Assembly: GCA_050010255.1 (NCBI GenBank)
Contig: JBEKLJ010000206.1
Location: 1 to 6,135, forward strand
Direction: 5' to 3'
DNA: 6,135 bases
Source of the DNA: JBEKLJ01 sp050010255
GTDB lineage: Bacteria; Acidobacteriota; Terriglobia; Bryobacterales; Bryobacteraceae
Shown: piece by piece, positions 1 through 5,179 of the stretch
Layout: the number at the start of each line of letters is the position of its first letter
Position numbering within the stretch: position 1 is the stretch's first letter
The notes under the pieces: generated by a model
The model's input: the letters and a program-made list of their open reading frames with translations, nothing else
Databases searched by the model: none
Told to the model about the DNA's origin: nothing
Translations under genes and position numbers: made by a program

Positions 1-112
1 TTCGGCATCGCTCGGCCCGGCGGCAGAACCCATGTTCTAGAGCATAACGCGGTGATGTCGCGGTGCTGGCTGCTCGGCTGCGCGCCTGCCGCCGTTTCAC
101 CGAATCATGGTT
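1..112. other. Left edge, no supported gene
   Basis: These bases lie past the POTRA stop codon. A minus-strand ATG at 33 opens 11 codons to the window edge (MGSAAGPSDAE), and a GTG at 100 opens 33 codons in another frame, but neither has a ribosome site or recognisable protein sequence. On the plus strand one frame stays open from base 1 to a TGA at 118-120 and could be the tail of a convergent gene. The stretch is too short to choose between these options. No terminator-like hairpin was seen. Confidence 0.3.
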
Positions 113-1354
113 TCATTTGAACGGGACCACGACGTCCACGATGTCGGTGCCGGGTCGAGGCTGGTAGCGGACGCTGACGCGCCTGAAAGTGATCTGGCCG
201 TCGCGCATGAGCAGGTGCAGGTAGTCACGGATGTACTCGGTGTCCAACGGCGCGCCCGGGGCGAGCTTCCACAACAGGTGACCACGGGCCTGTGAGATGG
301 CATCGAGGCCCTCGAGCCGCAGCTCGCCGAACTTGGACTGCCGGTGTTTCTCGAGAACCACGGTGACGTCCACGCGTAGGTTCTGGTCGTCGATGTTCCG
401 CTCGATGTCCGACGATGCCGAGAGGTACCCGTAGCGGCCGAGGGCCTCGGACAGCTGCGAGGCAATCGCCAGGACTTTGTCCCAACTGGCCACGTCGCCT
501 TTCTTGAGATCGATCAGCGTGGCGAGGTCAAGCGGCGGCAGATTCTCGCCCGCGACTTCGAAGGCGCCGAGGTGGTAGACCGGGCCTTCCTCGACGGTGG
601 TGGTGAGAGTCAGATCACCCCCGCCGGTCTTGGCGACGGCGATGCGCGGGAAACGAGCGCGAAGATGGCCGCGGCTCTCATAGAGCCTGCCAACGTTGTA
701 TTTAAGCAGCTCGCGGAAGCTGTCCTCGGTGTACTCCTGGCCGAGTGCGGTCTGCGCAATCGCCTTCTCGAGCGCGGCAGCCGGCACGAGCTGCGCGCCT
801 TCGAAGCGCACCGCGGCGATCTTCGGCAGGACAGCAGGGCGAAACACAGTCACCAACGGCCCGCCGGCAAGCCCGCCCGAGTAGCGCGTGACAATCTGGT
901 CGGAGCGGCCCTGCGCGACCAGGAAGCGCTCGATGGCGCGGGTGTAATAGGCCGTGGCCTGGTCGTTCGACGGCATCTCCTTCTTAACGAGCGGGTCGTT
1001 CTGCGCCAGCCAGGCCCAGACGCGCTCCTCCTCGATTTCCGGGATCTGGATGCGCACGGGCTGCAAGTCCTGAGATTCCTCGACCACGAGTGTCACGTCG
1101 GCGGCGCGCGCGGCGCCGGGCGCCGGTTTGTAGCGGTAGCGGGCGGATTGTACGAAACCGGTTTCAGCCAAACGGGTGCAGGCGCTGTGGAGGTCCTCAA
1201 CCGTGATTCCCTGCCCCGGCTCGAGCCCGGCGGCACGCAGGAGGTCGCTGGAAGCGAACCGGGAATTGCCTTCAACGTTGATTTCGCGGATTGAGAATTT
1301 CGCCTGCGCTGCGGCCAGCGCGGCAGTGAAGATTGCGAGCCCGAGAAGTCGCAT
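113..1354 (-). CDS. Secreted POTRA-repeat protein lacking a beta-barrel (BamA/D15-like N-terminal region)
   Basis: This 413-residue protein begins with a short hydrophobic signal peptide (residues 1-18, likely cut after AAAQA), so it should reach the periplasm. The rest reads as a string of POTRA-type units. Unit 1 covers about 20-93 (IREINVEGNSRF, ending VTLVVEE). A divergent unit covers about 95-178. A third covers 178-257 (AAVRFEGAQLVP, YESRGHLRARFP, VEEGP), a fourth 259-337 (LGAFEVAGENLPP, GRYGYLSASSD) and a fifth about 340-413 (FGELRLEGLDAIS). POTRA domains in BamA, TamA and FhaC bind unfolded outer-membrane proteins or partner lipoproteins. Those proteins end in a 16-strand barrel, but this one stops at VVVPFK right after the last POTRA unit. 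The start is the only one giving a signal peptide; a stop codon lies in frame 4 codons upstream, and no Shine-Dalgarno site is visible. The fold is well supported; the role is inferred as periplasmic chaperone or scaffold. No gene symbol is justified. Confidence 0.85.
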   Translation of the reverse strand: MRLLGLAIFTAALAAAQAKFSIREINVEGNSRFASSDLLRAAGLEPGQGITVEDLHSACTRLAETGFVQSARYRYKPAPGAARAADVTLVVEESQDLQPVRIQIPEIEEERVWAWLAQNDPLVKKEMPSNDQATAYYTRAIERFLVAQGRSDQIVTRYSGGLAGGPLVTVFRPAVLPKIAAVRFEGAQLVPAAALEKAIAQTALGQEYTEDSFRELLKYNVGRLYESRGHLRARFPRIAVAKTGGGDLTLTTTVEEGPVYHLGAFEVAGENLPPLDLATLIDLKKGDVASWDKVLAIASQLSEALGRYGYLSASSDIERNIDDQNLRVDVTVVLEKHRQSKFGELRLEGLDAISQARGHLLWKLAPGAPLDTEYIRDYLHLLMRDGQITFRRVSVRYQPRPGTDIVDVVVPFK

Positions 1355-1365
1355 GGCGGAGTTTC

Positions 1366-1371
1366 ATGATA
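1366..1371 (-). promoter_or_regulatory. Possible -10 box just upstream of the POTRA gene
   Basis: Read on the minus strand, this is TATCAT, five of six matches to the sigma-70 -10 consensus. It sits 11 bases before the POTRA start codon, so a transcript starting at the usual distance would have a leader of only about five bases. That would agree with the missing Shine-Dalgarno site (a leaderless message). No good -35 box lies 16-18 bases upstream, so this could be chance. Confidence 0.2.
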
Positions 1372-1445
1372 GCGCGGGCTGGTGGTGCTAGCCGCACGGC
1401 ATCGCGCCTCCGGCGCAGAGGTGGCGCGTCACTTACGCAGGAACA

Positions 1446-1489
1446 CGGTGACAGGCTCCGCTGTCCACGGACAGCGGAGCCTGTCACCG
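1446..1489. repeat. Perfect 44-base palindrome (21-bp arms, 2-base loop)
   Basis: The arms 1446-1466 and 1469-1489 are exact reverse complements, separated only by AC at 1467-1468. The outer end reads CGGTGACAGG and the centre CTGTCC-AC-GGACAG. It lies 10 bases past the stop codon of the VIT/vWA gene and 91 bases before the POTRA start. Neither strand has a T-run after the stem, so it is not a textbook intrinsic terminator, although a stem this strong could still stop transcription or protect the 3' end of the upstream message. Its length and perfection suggest a recently spread REP/REPIN- or MITE-like element. That origin is inference; the symmetry is directly seen. Confidence 0.85.
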
Positions 1490-1499
1490 CTAAGCTCCC

Positions 1500-3926
1500 T
1501 CACTCCAGCGGAGCCACGTAGCGGACAACCTTCAGCTCGGCCAGGGCCGCGAGCTTGTCAACGGCGATGCGCCCGATGACCAGCTTGGCCGTCTTGGGCT
1601 GCACGATGATCTCGAGGCCGGCGGCCTTGAGCTGCGCGATGGCGGTGGACGAATCGTCATTCAGCCAGACCCGGACCTCGGCCTTCCCGTCGCGGACAAA
1701 CCGCGCCTGGACCGCCGCCACCCCGGCGCCGCGCCGGAGTTGATCGACGATAGCGGTGATCGCCGGGTGCATCTTGGACGGCGGCAGCAGCGTCTCTGCG
1801 TCGCGGCGGCGTTCCAAAGCCGCCATTCTTGCCATGGCAGGCGGAGCAGGCATTGCCGTAACAGCCGGAGCGTTCATTTGCATTGGGGCTGCCGGCGCGG
1901 CAAGCCGGGCGGCCCCCCCAATCCGGACACCGGACCCGCCGCCTCCGCCGAAGGACTTTGTGGCCACCATCCGGTCTGCCTGCTCGCCGAAAACGCCCTC
2001 GTAGCTGACGCCCTCCGGCATCTCGACCGGGACGTCTATGCGGCGCGGCTGGCCGCCGTCGGTGACGATCATCTCCTCAACTGCCACGAAGGAAGTGAAC
2101 TGCGTCATGAGGCGGTACTCCAGCCCGAGCTGTGTGATCTGGTTGCGCAGGTCGGCGCTCATGTTGCCGTTTTGGAGGCCGTTGTAGTCCTGGGCCATGA
2201 GGTCGTCGATGCGCGTCCGCGCCCACAGCGAAGCCAGCACGTCGTGGCGCGGCTCGCTGCCGGGCAGATCCACCTGGATGGAGCGCGAAAATGGGCGCCC
2301 GGCGACTTGGCCCACGAGCCGGATGGTTCCGCGGGCCGCGTGCGAATAGCGCCCGTGGATAATGACCGGCTTGGCGCTGAACAGGTCGGGGATGCGCTTC
2401 GGGAAGAGGTCGGTGACCGGCAGGCCGCCCCAGTCGATCGAGATGTCTGTGAGCAGCGGGTTGCGCACGCGCTCATGGAAGCGGCGCGCGGCGGCGGAGC
2501 CGTCTTCGTTCAGGCCCACGTACTCGACCTCGCCGCGGCCGTACCGGGCCATGCCGTCTAGCAGGAAGCGATTGACCGACGAGCCGATGCCGAAAGAGAA
2601 GACCCGGGCGTTGGGGTGGCGCTGGATCTCGGAGATGATCTCCATGTCGTTGCCCACGTAACCATCGGTCATGAAGCACACGATGCGAACGTGATCCTGG
2701 GAGTCCGAGGGATCGAGCGCGGCGCGGATGGCCTTCATCATCTCCGTGCCTCCGCCGCCGTAACGGCTGGCGAGGAACTCCTGGGCGCGCCGCAGGTTCT
2801 CCGGCGTGGCCGCAACAGGCTCGGGGAACAGGATGTGCGTGTCGCCCGAGAAGGTGATGAGGTTGAAGGTGTCTTGAGGATTGAGGCCGGCGAGCGCCAG
2901 ACGCATCGCTTCCTTGGCCTTCTCGATGGGAAAGCCCGTCATCGAGCCCGAGGTGTCGAGCACGAAGACCAGCTCTTTGGGGGTCAGGTCGACGGGCGCG
3001 ATACGGTCGGGCGGCTGGAGGATGAGGGTGAAGAAGCCGCCGCGTTGGCCGCGGTGCGTTAGCACGGCGTCGGCGATCCTCCGTCCGGCGACGTCGTAGC
3101 GGAGGATGAAGTCCTTGTTGGGGATAGTGGCCTCGTCCTTGAGACGCACGACGGCGGTATGGATGCCGGGCCGCACGATGTCGACTTCGTGGGTCGTGCA
3201 GGCCAGCCCGTCCAGCGGCACGCCGGCGTCGAGCTGCACCTCGAGCGAGATGTCGTGGCCGGCGCGGGTGCCCTCGGGGGTGACGGGCGGAGTGATGCGG
3301 GAGGCATCGGGAACGCGGTCGGTATCGGGCGCCCAGCCGCCGCCCTGCCGGCCCGTGGGCTGGCCGGGGATGTAGCGCGGACCCACGACCATCGGGAAGA
3401 CGAACTCGTATTCGCCGTCTTCGTACTTGAGCGTTTCGACGTAGCTGATCGTGATCTTCACCCGCTCGCCGGGCATGATGTTGGCCACGGACTGCGTGAA
3501 AATGTTGGGCCGCTCCTGGGCGAGCAGGCTGGCCACGTGGCCGGCGGCGCGGGCGGCCTCATAGACCGCGCGGGCCTCCTCGCGCGGCTTGATCACGCCG
3601 CGCACGGTGCGCGTGCCCACCAGCATAGTCATGTCGTCGACGGCCGAGTTCTGCGGCAGCGGAAAAGTGTAGACGGCCTCGATCTTCTCCTGGTAGGGAT
3701 TCGTGAATTCCTGCGTCACGGTGACGCGGGCCAGAAAGCCCGAGATCTCGGCCTTGACGTCGGTGTGTTTGAGCGGGCACAGGCCGCGGGGCTTGCCCTG
3801 CGAGTCGAGCGAGACGAGCGAGCCGGCGGTAGCCGGAGCGGCGGTAACCGGGCTGGGATTGAGAATGAGCACGAAGATGGCCGCCACGGCGGCCAGCAGC
3901 GAGCACCAGGCAACAGTCTTGTGCAT
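1500..3926 (-). CDS. Secreted VIT domain and von Willebrand factor A domain protein
   Basis: This 808-residue protein resembles the inter-alpha-trypsin-inhibitor heavy-chain architecture found in many bacteria. A signal peptide or anchor occupies residues 1-31 (hydrophobic stretch 9-22, then VTAAPA), with no lipobox and no LPXTG motif. The VIT domain spans about 45-170 (VTQEFTNPYQEKIEAVYTFP, then GVIKPREEARAVYEAA). The vWA domain spans about 317-485 and keeps a full metal-ion-dependent adhesion site: D324, S326 and S328 in DTSGS, T394 in GGGTEM, and D421 in MTDG. The family signature GLEYRLMTQFTSFVAVEE is at 601-618. A glycine-rich linker (659-667) and an Ala/Pro/Met-rich stretch (672-703) lead to a separate C-terminal module of about 90 residues (719-808). 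Metal-dependent protein binding in the cell envelope is likely; the ligand is unknown. Start choice is supported by a GGAGG site 7 bases upstream. No symbol applies. Confidence 0.93.
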   Translation of the reverse strand: MHKTVAWCSLLAAVAAIFVLILNPSPVTAAPATAGSLVSLDSQGKPRGLCPLKHTDVKAEISGFLARVTVTQEFTNPYQEKIEAVYTFPLPQNSAVDDMTMLVGTRTVRGVIKPREEARAVYEAARAAGHVASLLAQERPNIFTQSVANIMPGERVKITISYVETLKYEDGEYEFVFPMVVGPRYIPGQPTGRQGGGWAPDTDRVPDASRITPPVTPEGTRAGHDISLEVQLDAGVPLDGLACTTHEVDIVRPGIHTAVVRLKDEATIPNKDFILRYDVAGRRIADAVLTHRGQRGGFFTLILQPPDRIAPVDLTPKELVFVLDTSGSMTGFPIEKAKEAMRLALAGLNPQDTFNLITFSGDTHILFPEPVAATPENLRRAQEFLASRYGGGGTEMMKAIRAALDPSDSQDHVRIVCFMTDGYVGNDMEIISEIQRHPNARVFSFGIGSSVNRFLLDGMARYGRGEVEYVGLNEDGSAAARRFHERVRNPLLTDISIDWGGLPVTDLFPKRIPDLFSAKPVIIHGRYSHAARGTIRLVGQVAGRPFSRSIQVDLPGSEPRHDVLASLWARTRIDDLMAQDYNGLQNGNMSADLRNQITQLGLEYRLMTQFTSFVAVEEMIVTDGGQPRRIDVPVEMPEGVSYEGVFGEQADRMVATKSFGGGGGSGVRIGGAARLAAPAAPMQMNAPAVTAMPAPPAMARMAALERRRDAETLLPPSKMHPAITAIVDQLRRGAGVAAVQARFVRDGKAEVRVWLNDDSSTAIAQLKAAGLEIIVQPKTAKLVIGRIAVDKLAALAELKVVRYVAPLE

Positions 3927-3933
3927 TGTGTTT

Positions 3934-3938
3934 CCTCC
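3934..3938 (-). promoter_or_regulatory. Shine-Dalgarno site of the VIT/vWA gene
   Basis: On the minus strand this reads GGAGG, followed by seven bases (AAACACA) and the ATG at 3926. It is the strongest ribosome-binding site in the window. It fixes the start of this gene and suggests efficient, independent translation, unlike rnhA (overlap-coupled), nadD (weak site, TTG start) and the POTRA gene (no site seen). Confidence 0.8.
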
Positions 3939-3966
3939 GTTCGTGAGGGAAATGCCGCGGGCAGGG

Positions 3967-3986
3967 GGTTCCTTTCACAAGGAGCC
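3967..3986 (-). promoter_or_regulatory. Small hairpin in the presumed leader of the VIT/vWA gene
   Basis: Minus-strand RNA here reads GGCUCCUU, then GUGA, then AAGGAACC. Five inner base pairs close a GUGA loop, which is a GNRA-type tetraloop; one C-A mismatch follows, then two more G-C pairs. It ends 40 bases before the start codon. A regulatory role is only possible; the stem is short and I recognise no riboswitch class. Confidence 0.25.
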
Positions 3987-4017
3987 GTGAGTAAATGGGG
4001 AATGGAGGGCTGATGGG

Positions 4018-4055
4018 GCGGGCGGCTACGCCCGCGCGGGACGGCCACGTCCCGC
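4018..4055. repeat. Two abutting GC-rich hairpins past the nadD stop codon
   Basis: Unit 1 (4018-4035) is GCGGGCG, loop GCTA, CGCCCGC: a perfect 7-bp stem. Unit 2 (4036-4055) is GCGGGACG, loop GCCA, CGTCCCGC: a perfect 8-bp stem. The units touch and share one plan; unit 2 differs by one complete extra A-T pair and one loop base. They begin 6 bases past the stop codon of nadD, in the 135-base gap before the VIT/vWA gene. There is no T-run after them on the minus strand. They may act as a 3'-end stabiliser or transcription barrier, or be a REP-type intergenic repeat; the sequence alone cannot decide. Confidence 0.75.
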
Positions 4056-4061
4056 CGCAGG

Positions 4062-4634
4062 TCAGCGTGCAGTGTAAAGCCCGTGCTCCCGGATGTAATC
4101 CAGCACGCCCGGCGGCAGCTCGGCCGGGGATTCGCCGGCCGCCAGCCGTGCGCGAATCTCCGAGGAAGACACCGGCAGCGCCAGCGTGTCGAGCTGGTGC
4201 ACGCGGGCGCCCGGCGGAACCTCGTAGCGATGGCCGGGCCGGGTGACCACGATGAACTCCACCTGGCGGACGACGTCGCGCCAGCGGCACCACGTCTGTA
4301 TCTCGGCGAACGCATCCGCGCCGATCAGAAAGTACAGCTCGTCCTCGGGCGCTAGCGTGGCCTTCACGCGCTCGAGCGTGTTGATCGAGTAGCTCCAGGC
4401 CTGGCCCGCCTCCAGGCGCGAGGGCTCCAGCGCCGGCTCGCCCCAGCAGGCCACGGCAACCATGTTGTAGCGGTCCTCGTATGGGGCAGCCGTCGCGGCG
4501 CGCTTGTGAGGGGGATGCGAGGCGGGAATGAACAGCACGCGGTCCAGGGCGAACGCCCGAACCGCCTCGCGCGCCACCGTCAGATGCGCCGAGTGAACCG
4601 GGTCAAACGTCCCGCCGAAGATCGCGATCCTCAA
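4062..4634 (-). CDS. nadD: Nicotinate-nucleotide adenylyltransferase
   Basis: NadD joins nicotinate mononucleotide and ATP to give deamido-NAD plus pyrophosphate, the adenylation step of NAD synthesis in the cytoplasm. The 190-residue length is normal for the family. Visible hallmarks are the nucleotidyltransferase motif GGTFDPVHSAH (7-17, with the HxxH-type histidines), PPHK (41-44), SYSINTLE (81-88), LIGADAF (103-109), the substrate-loop TRPG (131-134), and VSSSEIR (155-161), the C-terminal ATP-binding signature. The reading frame must start immediately before RIAIFGGTF, and the only start codon there is TTG at 4634; no ATG or GTG lies in frame in the 56-base gap upstream. The ribosome site is weak (AGG in GGCAGGCAGAGA). 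It probably belongs to the dus-rnhA transcript. The usual downstream neighbour rsfS is absent. Confidence 0.96.
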   Translation of the reverse strand: MRIAIFGGTFDPVHSAHLTVAREAVRAFALDRVLFIPASHPPHKRAATAAPYEDRYNMVAVACWGEPALEPSRLEAGQAWSYSINTLERVKATLAPEDELYFLIGADAFAEIQTWCRWRDVVRQVEFIVVTRPGHRYEVPPGARVHQLDTLALPVSSSEIRARLAAGESPAELPPGVLDYIREHGLYTAR

Positions 4635-4690
4635 TCTCTGCCTGCCGATCCTGCTGCACCGCGCCCGCCCGCCGCGGGGAAAGCGGACCC

Positions 4691-5179
4691 TTAAAGGCCG
4701 TAAGACGGGAATTGTACCTCAGGCCGATAGCCGTGGCTGAAGGCTTGGGCCGCCGCCGCCTCGACCGCCAGCTCGTCGGCGCGGTTGTGGTCTTCGTGGG
4801 AGGCGTGCCCCTTGGTCCAGGTCCAGCGCACCCGATGGTGCGCAACCAGCCCGTCCAGCGTCATCCACAGATCCTGGTTGAGGACCGGCTTCTTTCCCGC
4901 GGTCCGCCAGCCGTTCCGCCTCCAGCGGTGAATCCACTCCGTGATGCCGTCCTTGACGTACGACGAGTCGGTGACGATCTCAACCTCGCACGGCTGCTTG
5001 AGTGCGCGCAGGCCTTCGATAGCGGCGGCCAGCTCCATGCGGTTGTTGGTGGTATGCGGAGAGGCGCCGAAGATCTCCTTGGTGCGGCTGCCGCAACGCA
5101 GGATCGCGGCCCAACCGCCGGGGCCGGGGTTGCCGCGGCAGGCTCCATCCGTAATCAATTGCACGCGTCCCGACGCCAT
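4691..5179 (-). CDS. rnhA: Ribonuclease HI
   Basis: RNase HI cuts the RNA strand of RNA-DNA hybrids using two metal ions, clearing R-loops and replication primers in the cytoplasm. The 162-residue protein is close to the 155 residues of the E. coli enzyme. The four catalytic acids are all present: D11 in TDGACRGNPGPGGW, E49 in NNRMEL, D71 in VTDSSYV and D135 in NRADELA. The helpful histidine is H125 in KGHASH. Each lies one position after its E. coli counterpart. The basic region IHRWRRNGWRTAGKKPVLNQ (83-102) corresponds to the substrate-binding handle, placing it in the bacterial HI class. The start ATG (5177-5179) shares its A with the dus stop codon (TGATG), so translation is probably coupled. 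The frame stays open far upstream, but that part is only a shadow of dus. The C-terminal tail after residue 145 is divergent. Confidence 0.97.
   Translation of the reverse strand: MASGRVQLITDGACRGNPGPGGWAAILRCGSRTKEIFGASPHTTNNRMELAAAIEGLRALKQPCEVEIVTDSSYVKDGITEWIHRWRRNGWRTAGKKPVLNQDLWMTLDGLVAHHRVRWTWTKGHASHEDHNRADELAVEAAAAQAFSHGYRPEVQFPSYGL

Noticed and set aside
572..1294. Plus-strand open frame of 240 codons over the POTRA gene
   Set aside because: The minus-strand POTRA reading has a signal peptide and repeated domain pattern; this frame shows none.
1404..1416. GCGCC-TCC-GGCGC small inverted repeat in the POTRA upstream spacer
   Set aside because: A 5-bp stem is expected by chance at this GC content.
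1446..1489. Calling the palindrome a standard intrinsic terminator
   Set aside because: No T-rich tract follows the stem on either strand, so I list it as a repeat with only a possible termination role.
1740..2561. Plus-strand open frame of 273 codons inside the VIT/vWA gene
   Set aside because: It is antisense to a gene with clear VIT and vWA motifs, has no recognisable domain and an Arg/Ala/His-biased composition typical of GC-rich shadow frames.
3159..4013. Plus-strand open frame of 284 codons over the 5' part of the VIT/vWA gene
   Set aside because: It mirrors the coding strand, has no motif, and runs through the well-supported ribosome site and leader of the real gene.
3927..4017. A sigma-70 promoter for the VIT/vWA gene
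   Set aside because: TTGTGA and TTTACT were considered as -35 boxes, but no acceptable -10 box sits at the right spacing; the promoter cannot be located by eye.
3559..4293. Minus-strand open frame bridging nadD and the VIT/vWA gene
   Set aside because: It is out of frame with both real genes and is very rich in Arg, Pro and Gly; no domain is visible.
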